From the NCBI GenBank assembly GCA_004557855.1, contig SFFJ01000014.1, forward strand, positions 1-40,619: a stretch of 40,619 nucleotides of DNA, read 5' to 3'. Source of the DNA: Oscillospiraceae bacterium (GTDB lineage: Bacteria; Bacillota; Clostridia; Oscillospirales; Ruminococcaceae). A program made the position numbers and the translations under genes. Below the pieces are notes generated by a model, which was given only the letters and a program-made list of their open reading frames with translations, made no database searches and had not been told where the DNA came from. This document shows, in pieces, positions 15,285 to 23,446 of the stretch; positions within the stretch are counted from its first letter, which is position 1, and each line of letters begins with the position of its first letter.

Positions 15285-16049
15285 TCACAGCCTGCGTTGC
15301 AGCGAGGTCGCAATCGCACGGGCGGCCTCTACCGAAAGATGCGCGGCAGTCAAAAATTCCTCCGACTGCACCCGCCGGAACATCCCCACCACACCGATGG
15401 CATACCGTACCCGGCCATCCGCATCGGGGATGGGCGCGGCAATGGCCCGCAGCCCGATCCGGTGCTCGCCGTCCTCAATGGCATAGCCCCGTTCCCGTGT
15501 CGCAGCGGCGTCCGCCTGGATCTGCTCCGGGGTGATGTGGGTATGCGGCGTGTAGGCCACCGGCTCGCTGCGGCACACCAGCCGCAGGGTGTTCTCGTTC
15601 CACGCCAAAAATACCTTCCCCTGTGCCGTGCAGTGCAGCGGCAGACGGGTCCCCGGCGCCAGCGCCACCCGCAGCGGGTTGGGCGCCTCCATCACCTCCA
15701 GCAGCAGGGCGTCGGTGCCGTCCAGCGCCGCCAAAAATGCCGTCTCCCCCGCACGGGAAGCCAGCCCCTGCAAAAAGGGACGGCTCAATGTGGTGATATC
15801 CCGGCTGCCGCTGGCAGCGCACCCCAGCTCGAACAGGTGCAGCCCCAGCCCGTAGCAGCCGTCCACCGCAGATTGCTCCACCAGGCCCGTTTCCCGCAGG
15901 GTGGAAATAATCCCGTGCAGGGTGCTTTTCGGCAGGCCGGTTCGCCGGGCGATCTCCCGCAGCGGCATCGGCTCGCCGGCCTCGGCCAGCAGCTCCAGTA
16001 TCCGCACCGCCTTTTCTATCGATTGTACCCGTCCGCCTACCTCCGGCAT
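15285..16049 (-). CDS. IclR-family transcriptional regulator
   Basis: 254-aa DNA-binding regulator. An N-terminal winged helix (about residues 8-70, with PLREIARRTGLPKSTLHGIISTL as the helix-turn-helix) joins the C-terminal IclR effector-binding domain (about 85-250, with PLHCTAQGKVFLAW and the late AIAAPIPDADGRVRYAIGVVG). This is full family length. Effectors of the family are small organic acids and sugars; the one sensed here cannot be told. It is a single gene between its own promoter (16100-16128) and terminator, with no metabolic operon adjacent, so its targets are probably elsewhere. Confidence 0.92.
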   Translation of the reverse strand: MPEVGGRVQSIEKAVRILELLAEAGEPMPLREIARRTGLPKSTLHGIISTLRETGLVEQSAVDGCYGLGLHLFELGCAASGSRDITTLSRPFLQGLASRAGETAFLAALDGTDALLLEVMEAPNPLRVALAPGTRLPLHCTAQGKVFLAWNENTLRLVCRSEPVAYTPHTHITPEQIQADAAATRERGYAIEDGEHRIGLRAIAAPIPDADGRVRYAIGVVGMFRRVQSEEFLTAAHLSVEAARAIATSLQRRL

Positions 16050-16099
16050 GACCGCACCGTCCTTCCCGTTTGACTCTGTAAAGAATAATGGTCAATGTC

Positions 16100-16128
16100 A
16101 TTATAGCGGCTTTCCCAGAAAAAAACAA
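16100..16128 (-). promoter_or_regulatory. Promoter of the IclR gene
   Basis: Minus-strand TTGTTT (16128-16123), 17-bp spacer, TATAAT (16105-16100). Just downstream an AATG-N8-CATT inverted repeat (16087-16102 region) could be an autoregulatory site. Confidence 0.55.
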
Positions 16129-16191
16129 CCCCTTATTCGGAAATGCGGAAAATTCGTTCCTCTATACGGAACCCCGTCTCCCCGCCAAATC

Positions 16192-16274
16192 CGGCCGCAG
16201 GCCGCCCGCCGTTCCGGCGGGCAAACGGGCTCCGCCCGTTTCGGCGGCGCCGGGCGCCGCCGGGCCTGCGGCCG
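16192..16274. repeat. Cloverleaf palindromic element, copy C
   Basis: Closing stem of 12 bp (16192-16203 with 16263-16274), identical to copy A's. Three abutting hairpins: 16204-16222 (7 bp, loop GTTCC), 16223-16241 (7 bp, loop CTCCG) and 16242-16262 (8 bp, loop CCGGG). It lies 77 bp beyond the sbcC stop codon on the minus strand. Confidence 0.9.
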
Positions 16275-16350
16275 TCCCTCCCCACCGGCGGGCGTCTCCC
16301 CACAACATCACCCGCCCCGACCATCCAATGAACAGCCGGGGCGGTTTCCT

Positions 16351-19300
16351 TTATCTTCGTATCTCTGCTTCGCTGCCGCCTACCTTATTTTTCCGCACCA
16401 CGATCTGCCGGTCGATGCGGTCCCGCAGCTCCGCCACATGGGAAATGATCCCCACCAGACGGTTCCCCTCCGAAAGCCCGGCCAGCGCCCGCATGGCCTG
16501 GTCCAGCGCATTCTCGCTCAAGGAACCAAACCCCTCATCCACAAACAGCGTCTCCATCCGGATGCCGCCCGCCGCCGACTGTACCTCATCGGAAAGCCCC
16601 AGCGCCAGGGAAAGCGACGCCAGAAACGCCTCGCCGCCGGAAAGCGACTCTGCGCTGCGCTCGCTGCCGTTGTAGTGGTCAATGACGTCCAGATCCAGCC
16701 CGCTTTGGGAACGCACATCGGCCGCCGTGGTGCGCCGCTTCAGCTCATACTGCCGGTCGGACATCACCATCAGCCGCACATTAGCCCGGCTCAAGATCCG
16801 GTCGAAATAGGTGATCTGCACATAGGTCTCCAGCATTATTTTTTCCTTGCCGGAAAGATTTCCGTTGGCCGTTTCGCTCAATCGCTGCAGCAAAATATAG
16901 CTCTCCTCGGCCTTTTGCAGCCGGGCGCTCTGCCGGGAAAAATGCTCCCGCACCGACCGGTTGCCGTTCAGGCGGGTCGCCGTTTCCTTGCCCCGTTCGG
17001 TCAGATTTTGTTTCTGCTGCCGCAGCGTCTCCTGCTCGGCCGCAAGGGCTTCGGTGTCGTGGCAGGGCAGGGCCGTGAGCCGATCCTCCAGCTGCTTCAT
17101 CTGCCCCTGCAAATTCCCCAGCTTTTTCTCGGCCTCGGCTGCGGCGGCCTGTGCCGCCTTGTATTCCCCGGTGATCCGCCCGATCTCCTCCTCCGCCGCT
17201 TTGATCTGCTGCTCTGCCGCCTGGTGGTCGGGATAGCGCAGCTGCTTTTCCAGCTCGGCGATCTGTCCCTCTGCGGCCTTTTGCCGTTCCTTCCCGGCGG
17301 TGAGTTCCTTCTCCCACCGCTGCTTTTCATCGGCAGCCCGCCGCAATTCCTCCTGTTTTTCGGGCAGCTGCTCCTCTATTTCTCCGCGGCGCCGCTGCTG
17401 CTCCTGCAGGGCCGCCAGACGCTCCGCCGCTTTCTTTCTGCCGTCCACATTCTCCCGCAGCAGCTCCGCTGCCTTGCGGGGCAGGTCGGCGGGGGATGCC
17501 TCGGTCAGCTCCGCTATCCTCGCCGCAACGGTCCTCCCCTCGGCCCTCTTCGCCGAAAGCTGCTTATCCGTCTCCGCGCGCTCCTTTTCGGCCAGCTTTT
17601 CGGCCTTTTCCCTTTCGGGCAGCGCCGCGGTCAGCTCTTCTTTGCGCTTGCATCTCCGCCGGGATTTTTCCATCTCCCCCGTCAGCGCCGTTTTCTCCTC
17701 GGCCAGCGCCACCCCGCTTTCGGTCAGCCGGTCCTCTGCCTTTTCGGGCGGGCAGGCGTCCCGGCCCTCTCCCAAGGCCCTTTTCAGCGCCTCCTTTTTG
17801 GTCTCGTAGCGACCCCGCACCTCGGCGCCCTCCTTGGCCTTCTCACTCAAGCGTCCCTTTGCCGTTTCAGCCAGCGTTTTGGCCCGGTTCACCTCCGCCT
17901 GGTCGGGGACGTCCTTCGGGGTCTCGGCCGGGGCCGGATGGTGCACCGCCCCGCATACGGGGCAGGGCTCTCCCTCGGTCAGGTCACGGGCCAGCAGCCC
18001 GGCCTGCGCCGCCAAAAACCGCCGGAATTTATCCTCGTAAGCCCCGGTCAGGCGCTTTTCCTCGTCCTCCAGCCGGAGATACTCTCTGCGGGTCTGCTCC
18101 AGCAGCGTTTCCTCGGCCCGGTATGCCGTCAGCAGCGCCCGGATGTTCTCCAGTTCGGTCTGCCGGTCGGATAATTCCTTTTCCCTCTCCCGCAGCCGGC
18201 GGTCGGTTTCCTCGGCGTCCGCCAGCGTTTCCAGCTCGGTTTTCAGGGCTGCCGTAGCCGCTTCCGCCCGCTTTTTTTCGGTTTCCCGCTGCCGCAGCGC
18301 CTCCGTTAAGGCCTGCTCCTCCCGCAGCAGGCCTTGCAGCTTCTCCAGATCCTCCCCACGGGTTTTCAGCTTTTCGGCCAGTGCCTTTTCCTTTTCGGTT
18401 TCCGCGGTCACGTCCGCCAGACCGTTCCATTCCCGCTGCATCCCGTCGATCTCCCCGGTCAGCCGACTCTCCCGCCCGGCGGCGGCTGTTTTATTCTGCG
18501 CGGCCTGCGCCAGCTCGGCCAGTATTCCGCGGTAAGTCCCGCGTTTTTCCTCCAGCTCCCCGTAGCGGGGCAGCTCGTTTTTCAGCAGCGTCAGGGCGGC
18601 CTTCTTTGCTTCGGCCTGCGGCAGAGCCTGTTCGGCGGCTTCGGCCTCGGCCTTTTTCTGCGTCAGGGCCTGCTGCTGCCCGGTTATCGCCTCCTGCAAA
18701 CCGGTTTTTCCCGCTTCACATTTGGCCCGTTCCTCGGCCTCGCCCAGTTTTTTGGTAAGCGCTTCCTGCTCTTTTTCGACCCGTTTCCCGGTCTCGTCCA
18801 GCTGCCGTTCCCTCTCCTCCTCCTGCCGGATCAGCTCATCCAAAAGCGGCAGGATCTCCCCGGCGGGCAGCTCGCCGTTTCGGGCAGCCTCTGCCTTCGG
18901 CAGCAGCAGGTCGTCCTCCCCGCAGCAGATGCCGGAAAGGTACTGCCGGACGCTGTTTCGCAGCTCATCGCACTGCCTTCTGGCTTCCGATGCCTCCTCC
19001 TTCAGCCGGCGCTGCAATTTTTCGTAGCGCTCGGTTTTGAAGATCCCCCGGAAGATCTCGATGCGTTTTTTGGTATCGGCCTGCAAAAGCTGCCGGAACT
19101 GCCCCTGGGCGATCATGGCAATTTGCGAAAACTGCTCCCGGTTGATCCCCAGGATCTCCTGTATTTTTTCGGTCACATCCCGCTGCCGGGTCACAATGCT
19201 GCCATCCGGCAGCTGCAGGGTGGCTTCGGCGGGCTTTTTCACCAAACGGTCGCTGCCCCGCTTGGCCGGGCGCTCCTGCTCCGGGCTTCGTTTTACGGTG

Positions 19301-19569
19301 TAGTGCCGGCCGGCGTGGTCGAAGGTCAGCTCCACCCCGGTGGGGGTCTCCGGCTCGGCATATTTGGAACGCAGCATATCCGGGGTCCGGCTGTCGCCGC
19401 TGGCTTCGCCGAAAAGGGCATAGGTGACGGCATCGAAAATGGTGGTTTTTCCGGCGCCGGTATCCCCGGTGATGAGGTACAGCCCCGCCGTCCCCAGCTG
19501 ATCCAGCTCCAGCTCGGTTCTGCCGGCATACGGCCCAAAGGCGGTCATCGTCAGTCGGATCGGTCTCAT
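16351..19569 (-). CDS. sbcC: SbcC, ATPase subunit of the SbcCD nuclease
   Basis: SMC/Rad50-like ATPase that, with SbcD, opens and cuts DNA hairpins and protein-blocked ends. The 1072-aa chain has the N-terminal Walker A (GDTGAGKTT, 35-43), two very long charged coiled coils (about 180-530 and 560-900), a central zinc hook (CPVC, about residue 536), the ABC signature LSGGEA (976) and Walker B FVDEGFG (about 1008). The length is standard. The start at 19569 has GGAGGGAG upstream. It follows sbcD in one transcript with a 188-bp gap that contains two imperfect repeats. SbcCD attacks long palindromes, which is notable in a locus that carries seven multi-hairpin elements, two of them next to the sbcDC genes. 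Confidence 0.97.
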   Translation of the reverse strand: MRPIRLTMTAFGPYAGRTELELDQLGTAGLYLITGDTGAGKTTIFDAVTYALFGEASGDSRTPDMLRSKYAEPETPTGVELTFDHAGRHYTVKRSPEQERPAKRGSDRLVKKPAEATLQLPDGSIVTRQRDVTEKIQEILGINREQFSQIAMIAQGQFRQLLQADTKKRIEIFRGIFKTERYEKLQRRLKEEASEARRQCDELRNSVRQYLSGICCGEDDLLLPKAEAARNGELPAGEILPLLDELIRQEEERERQLDETGKRVEKEQEALTKKLGEAEERAKCEAGKTGLQEAITGQQQALTQKKAEAEAAEQALPQAEAKKAALTLLKNELPRYGELEEKRGTYRGILAELAQAAQNKTAAAGRESRLTGEIDGMQREWNGLADVTAETEKEKALAEKLKTRGEDLEKLQGLLREEQALTEALRQRETEKKRAEAATAALKTELETLADAEETDRRLREREKELSDRQTELENIRALLTAYRAEETLLEQTRREYLRLEDEEKRLTGAYEDKFRRFLAAQAGLLARDLTEGEPCPVCGAVHHPAPAETPKDVPDQAEVNRAKTLAETAKGRLSEKAKEGAEVRGRYETKKEALKRALGEGRDACPPEKAEDRLTESGVALAEEKTALTGEMEKSRRRCKRKEELTAALPEREKAEKLAEKERAETDKQLSAKRAEGRTVAARIAELTEASPADLPRKAAELLRENVDGRKKAAERLAALQEQQRRRGEIEEQLPEKQEELRRAADEKQRWEKELTAGKERQKAAEGQIAELEKQLRYPDHQAAEQQIKAAEEEIGRITGEYKAAQAAAAEAEKKLGNLQGQMKQLEDRLTALPCHDTEALAAEQETLRQQKQNLTERGKETATRLNGNRSVREHFSRQSARLQKAEESYILLQRLSETANGNLSGKEKIMLETYVQITYFDRILSRANVRLMVMSDRQYELKRRTTAADVRSQSGLDLDVIDHYNGSERSAESLSGGEAFLASLSLALGLSDEVQSAAGGIRMETLFVDEGFGSLSENALDQAMRALAGLSEGNRLVGIISHVAELRDRIDRQIVVRKNKVGGSEAEIRR

Positions 19570-19620
19570 TGTTCTCCCTCCAAATCTATGCCGTTCCCCG
19601 GCAAAATACTGTGGTTTCTT

Positions 19621-19757
19621 TGCGGTCAGATGGGGCTTGCTTTGCCCCGAAAATCAGCCCCGAAAACTGCGGGGTTTTGGAGGCGGCAAAATCGCCATCC
19701 GGTAAAAAGCTGCGGCTTGATGGGGCAGCTTCGTCCCGAAAACTGCGGGTTGCGGGG
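19621..19757. repeat. Two imperfect direct repeats between sbcD and sbcC
   Basis: Units at about 19621-19676 and 19711-19757 share the order TGCGG-n-GATGGGGC ... CCCGAAAACTGCGGG. Each has short G/C-run complementarity (GGGGC/GCCCC in the first). No reading frame with an RBS fits the 188-bp gap. It may be an intercistronic RNA element or a decayed repeat. Confidence 0.5.
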
Positions 19758-20894
19758 TCAGTCGGCGTCCTCCCAAATTTGTTCCATGAGGCTGCGGGCG
19801 AAGCGCTGCTGCTCCTCGGTCATCGGTTGGTTGTTCTGGGCTTCGTAAAACTGCGAAAACAGCTGCAGCGGCGACTGCTGCTCCACCTGCGGCCCGTCCT
19901 CAAAATGGGCGGTGCGGCGGGTCTTTTGGTTGTCGTAATCCAGCCGCATCAGGTTGGGGTAGATGGTCCGCAGCCTTGCGACTGCATTGGGGATGTCCTC
20001 CTCATCGGTGAGGGTGATGTGCAGATAGTCATCGGTCGCCGTCCCTTCGTAGAAGGGTCTGAAGGTGATTTGCTCATAGCTGCCGCGGAGCTCCCGGAGG
20101 TCGTGCTGCGGCAAAAGGGGGATGGTGCGAACGGTGATGCTTCCCTTTTCCCGCAGCTCGACGATCGTGACTGATTTTTGCTGGTTGGCCTCCGAAAAGG
20201 AGTATTTGAGGGGGGAGCCGCAGTAGCGGATGGTTTCTTTCTCCACCCACTGGGGGCCGTGCAGATGCCCCAAAGCCACATAGTCAAAATCGGCAAAAAC
20301 GGCGGCATCCACATTGTCCGCCCCGCCCACCGAAATTTCTTCGGACTCCGAGCGTTGGGCGCCGGTGACGAACTGGTGGGTCAGCAGGACATTTCTGGCA
20401 TTTTCATCCAAAGAAAGCCCGGAGATCGCCACGCGCAGCGCATCGGTATAGCTTTCGATTTCTTCCCCCGGAAACGCCGCACGCACGTGTGCGGGTTTTA
20501 TAAAGGGCAGTAGGTAGAAATTAACAGTTCCCCATTCATCCTGCAGCGGGAGGGGCGGCACCGGGCCGGTGTAGACCGGGGAAATGTGCAGCCCGCTTTG
20601 TTCCATCAGCCGGCCGCCGAAGGCCACCCGTTCCGCCGAATCGTGGTTGCCGCTGATGAGAAAGACCGTTAGCTGCCGCTTGGCCAGCCGGCAGAGGAAG
20701 TCATCCAGCAGCTGCACCGCTTCGGCCGGGGGGACGGTGCGGTCGTAGACGTCGCCGCTGATCAAAACGGCGTCGGGGCACTCCTCATCGATGATCAGGA
20801 GGATTTGGGTGAGGATGTATCGCTGGTCCTCCAGCATGGAGAATTCATTGACCCGCTTGCCGAGGTGCAGGTCGGAGAGATGGAGCAGCTTCAT
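19758..20894 (-). CDS. sbcD: SbcD, nuclease subunit of SbcCD
   Basis: Mre11-like metallophosphoesterase nuclease, 378 aa. The phosphoesterase motifs are in order: HLSDLHLGK (I, residues 5-13), GDVYDR (II), GNHDS (III), LLTHQFV (IV) and ALGHLHGPQ (V). After about residue 270 comes the C-terminal capping and SbcC-binding region. It makes double-strand breaks at hairpins and trims ends, using ATP-driven SbcC. It is first in the sbcD-sbcC operon. The start at 20894 fits the conserved MKLLHLSDLH opening, with GGGAGG just upstream. Confidence 0.97.
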   Translation of the reverse strand: MKLLHLSDLHLGKRVNEFSMLEDQRYILTQILLIIDEECPDAVLISGDVYDRTVPPAEAVQLLDDFLCRLAKRQLTVFLISGNHDSAERVAFGGRLMEQSGLHISPVYTGPVPPLPLQDEWGTVNFYLLPFIKPAHVRAAFPGEEIESYTDALRVAISGLSLDENARNVLLTHQFVTGAQRSESEEISVGGADNVDAAVFADFDYVALGHLHGPQWVEKETIRYCGSPLKYSFSEANQQKSVTIVELREKGSITVRTIPLLPQHDLRELRGSYEQITFRPFYEGTATDDYLHITLTDEEDIPNAVARLRTIYPNLMRLDYDNQKTRRTAHFEDGPQVEQQSPLQLFSQFYEAQNNQPMTEEQQRFARSLMEQIWEDAD

Positions 20895-21127
20895 GGCGGG
20901 GCCTCCCTTGGTGTATACTTATCCAATCTAATTTTATTGTAGCATATGGCGACAATAAAGAACATATGTACGCAGAGTGTTCACAGAAAGTTTACAATGC
21001 TGGGGGAAATTGGGTGTGATTGGGTGGGGACACGGGGGAAACCGGGGGTGAATTGGCAGGGATTGTGTGGGAGGAAATGGGTTTGATGGGGGTGGGGGTG
21101 CAGGGGGCAGGAGGTGCGCAGGGGGCA

Positions 21128-21204
21128 GGCCGCAGGCCCGGCGGCGGAGCCGCCGACACGGGCGGAGCCCGTGTGTTTCGACGCAGTCGAAACGGCCTGC
21201 GGCC
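21128..21204. repeat. Cloverleaf palindromic element, copy D
   Basis: Closing stem of 11 bp (21128-21138 with 21194-21204). Three abutting hairpins: 21139-21155 (6 bp, loop CGGAG), 21156-21174 (7 bp, loop CGGAG) and 21175-21193 (7 bp, loop CGCAG). It lies within a duplicated block of about 100 bp (21113-21213). Confidence 0.92.
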
Positions 21205-21309
21205 GGTGGGGGGAGGGTTTTGGCTTTTGGGAGAGGGCAGCGGAGGGGGAGGGTTTGGGAAGGGGCGGGAGCCGGGGATGGTGCAAAAAAGGGGGGTGCG
21301 CAGGGGGCA

Positions 21310-21386
21310 GGCCGCAGGCCCGGCGGCGAAGCCGCCGACACGGGCGAAGCCCGTGTGTTTCGACTGCGTCGAAACGGCCTGCGGCC
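21310..21386. repeat. Cloverleaf palindromic element, copy E
   Basis: Duplicate of copy D at an offset of 182 bp, with the same stems throughout. Loops are CGAAG, CGAAG and CTGCG. The third loop is the reverse complement of copy D's CGCAG, while the arms are unchanged. The 597-bp gap from 20895 to 21491 otherwise holds only G-rich sequence and a terminator. Confidence 0.92.
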
Positions 21387-21444
21387 GGTGGGGGGGTACC
21401 GCAAAGCCTTGCCCTGCATGGGAAAAAGGATAAGCAAAACGCCA

Positions 21445-21479
21445 AAACGCCCCCGCAGCGATGTACCGTGAGGGCGTTT
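21445..21479 (-). terminator. Terminator of the nucleoside uptake operon
   Basis: Stem AAACGCCC/GGGCGTTT (21445-21452 with 21472-21479) with a long loop. On the minus strand it is followed by TGGCGTTTTGC. It lies 13 bp after the last nucleoside hydrolase stop. Confidence 0.6.
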
Positions 21480-21491
21480 GTTATGGTTGGA

Positions 21492-22421
21492 TCAATAGCT
21501 CAAGATGGCCTTGCGGATCTCCCGGACAAAGGCCTCGCGGTCCATTTCCAGCACCGCAAAGACATGGCGGTCGGGAAACTTTTTGTCGCTCCAGAGGTCG
21601 GTGACCGTTTTGCCGCAGGTGATCTTGCCCTGTGTTTCCACATAGACACCGCAGGGCTGCCCCCCGAAGATCTCTGGGTGGGTCATATACAGCACCGGGC
21701 AGACGTCATGGACGCAAAGGCCGGGCTGATTGGCCTTGTGGTAGAAGGGCAGCACCGAAACGGTGGCATCCCGGAAGAAGCGGCAGACGGCGCCCTCATG
21801 CCCGCCGATCTCCTCGATCTCCTCGGCGGTGAGGTAACCCTGCAGGGTGACATCCAGGCCGCACATGACGATGGGGATGCCGCTTTTGAACACCAGCTGC
21901 GCTGCTTCGGGGTCGGCGTAGATATTGAACTCTGCGGCGGGGGTGGTATTGCCCCGGGCTGCGCCGCCGCCCATGATGAGCAGGCGCTTGATGAGGGTCT
22001 TGAGGGCGGGATATTTGGCCAGCGCAATGGCGATATTGGTAAGCGGGCCGACCGCCAGTACCTGCAATTCCCCGCCGTATTCTACTGCGGTGCGGTATAA
22101 AGCGTCCCATGCGGCCTCGCTTTCGTGCGGGGCGGGGGAGCTTTCCAGCCGGGCGCCGCCCAGCCCTTCCTCCCCGTGGACATAGGAAGCGTGCTCCACC
22201 TCGGCATAAAGGGGGCGGTCCGCACCCTTATAGACGGGATAGCGGGCGCCGACCAGGTGGCAGATATTGCGGGCATTGGGGTAGGTGTGCTCCAGCCCGA
22301 CATTGCCGGAAACGGCGGAAATCCCCACCACCTCCAGCTCCGGCTGGCGATGCAGCACCAAAAAGGCTACGGCGTCATCCACGCCGATATCGGTATCGAA
22401 CCAAACAGGAATTTTATTCAT
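21492..22421 (-). CDS. Nucleoside hydrolase (IUNH family), second copy in operon
   Basis: 309-aa enzyme that cleaves the N-glycosidic bond of ribonucleosides to base plus ribose. The N-terminal Ca2+ motif DTDIGVDDA (Asp9, Asp11, Asp15, Asp16) is complete, as are MGGG...PAAEFNIYADPEAA in the middle and the C-terminal HDVCPV with the metal-adjacent Asp. The start at 22421 is chosen by GGGAGG eight bases upstream. Its ATG overlaps the stop of the preceding hydrolase (ATGA), so the two are co-translated. It is the last gene of the BMP/ABC operon. The active-site loop differs from its partner's (DTDIGVDD against DGDPGHDD), so the pair may divide purine and pyrimidine nucleosides; which does which cannot be read from sequence. 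Confidence 0.93.
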   Translation of the reverse strand: MNKIPVWFDTDIGVDDAVAFLVLHRQPELEVVGISAVSGNVGLEHTYPNARNICHLVGARYPVYKGADRPLYAEVEHASYVHGEEGLGGARLESSPAPHESEAAWDALYRTAVEYGGELQVLAVGPLTNIAIALAKYPALKTLIKRLLIMGGGAARGNTTPAAEFNIYADPEAAQLVFKSGIPIVMCGLDVTLQGYLTAEEIEEIGGHEGAVCRFFRDATVSVLPFYHKANQPGLCVHDVCPVLYMTHPEIFGGQPCGVYVETQGKITCGKTVTDLWSDKKFPDRHVFAVLEMDREAFVREIRKAILSY

Positions 22422-23374
22422 ACGGCTGCCTCCCATCCATCATACCGGCGCACGGCCTCCACCAGCAGGTCTACAAAGCCTTCCCGGTCAACGCCGGTCA
22501 GGCAGCGGGCATTGGGGATCGACTCGCCATAGCCGCGGTTATCGCAGATGGTGGCGCCCCGGCAGTATTCCCCGGCGGTTTCCACCTGAACATTAAGCTC
22601 CTGCGACTCGAAAAGCTGCGGCGCGATGAGGGCCGCCACGGCGCAGGGATCGTGCAGAGGGGCGCCGGCGTAGCCGATCTCCCGGTGGAAGATGTAGAAG
22701 AATTCCAGCCATTCCGCCACCACATGGGCCACCTGGTTGCCCACGCTGCGGATGCGCTCAAAGTCCTCCGGGAAGATGAGCGCCTTGAGGGTGACATCCA
22801 GCCCCGCCATGATGACCGGCCGGCCGCATTGAAAGACCGTCTGTGCCGCTTCGGGGTCCACCAGGATGTTGAACTCCGCCGCAGGCGTCCAGTTGCCGGT
22901 GGCGATGCCGCCGCCCATCAGCGAGATGCGGGCGATCTTTTCCTTCAATTCCGGGTGCGCCAGCAGCAGGGCGGCCACATTGGTTTGCGGGCCGGTGGAA
23001 ACGATGGTGACCGGCTCCTCACTTTCCCGCAGCACCTTGGCCATCAGCTCCACTGCGCCGAGGGGGGAAAGCTCTCCCGCCGGCTCCGGCAGCCGGGGGC
23101 CGTCCAGTCCCGTTTGACCGTGGATGTTCCCGGCGGTGATGGGATCGGAAAGCAGAGGGCCGGGGCGACCCATGGCGATGGGGGCATCGATGCCCAGAAG
23201 GGCGGCGACACGGCGGGCATTGTAGGTGGTTTTTTCGATGGTTTGATTGCCGGCGACCGAGGTGATCCCGCGGATATCCAAAAGCGGGCTGGCCTTGGCC
23301 AGCATCCATGCGATGGCGTCATCGTGGCCGGGGTCGCCATCCAGCAGAACCGGCAGCTTCTTAAACTCGTTCAT
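22418..23374 (-). CDS. Nucleoside hydrolase (IUNH family), first copy in operon
   Basis: 318-aa nucleoside N-ribohydrolase. It has the Ca2+-binding DGDPGHDDA (Asp12, Asp14, Asp18, Asp19), VAGNQTIEKTTYNA (the usual AGN motif), MGGG, PAAEFNILVDPEAA and LHDPCAVAAL, the last carrying the Asp ligand. The start at 23374 is chosen because AAAGGAC lies just upstream and the core begins at once; the longer upstream reading has no RBS. It lies 72 bp after the second permease with an intercistronic hairpin between them. Together with the permeases it frees base and ribose immediately after import. Confidence 0.93.
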   Translation of the reverse strand: MNEFKKLPVLLDGDPGHDDAIAWMLAKASPLLDIRGITSVAGNQTIEKTTYNARRVAALLGIDAPIAMGRPGPLLSDPITAGNIHGQTGLDGPRLPEPAGELSPLGAVELMAKVLRESEEPVTIVSTGPQTNVAALLLAHPELKEKIARISLMGGGIATGNWTPAAEFNILVDPEAAQTVFQCGRPVIMAGLDVTLKALIFPEDFERIRSVGNQVAHVVAEWLEFFYIFHREIGYAGAPLHDPCAVAALIAPQLFESQELNVQVETAGEYCRGATICDNRGYGESIPNARCLTGVDREGFVDLLVEAVRRYDGWEAAV

Positions 23375-23402
23375 AGGTGATGTCCTTTCTTCCGGATAAA
23401 GC

Positions 23403-23430
23403 ATTTGCCGCCTGAAAACGGGCGGCAAAT
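23403..23430 (-). other. Intercistronic hairpin between permease and nucleoside hydrolase
   Basis: A 10-bp perfect stem (ATTTGCCGCC/GGCGGCAAAT) with an 8-nt loop. No T-run follows on the minus strand, so it is more likely an mRNA processing or stability element than a terminator. Confidence 0.55.
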
Positions 23431-23446
23431 ACCGATTGTGCAGCGG

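Noticed and set aside
15901..18174. Plus-strand open frame of 757 codons over sbcC
   Set aside because: Leu/Gly/Arg-rich antisense shadow. The minus strand encodes complete SbcC motifs.
21113..21393. CRISPR-like repeat array from the two near-identical blocks
   Set aside because: Only two copies, about 100 bp each, self-complementary with an 82-bp G-rich spacer and no cas genes. They are copies D and E of the cloverleaf family.
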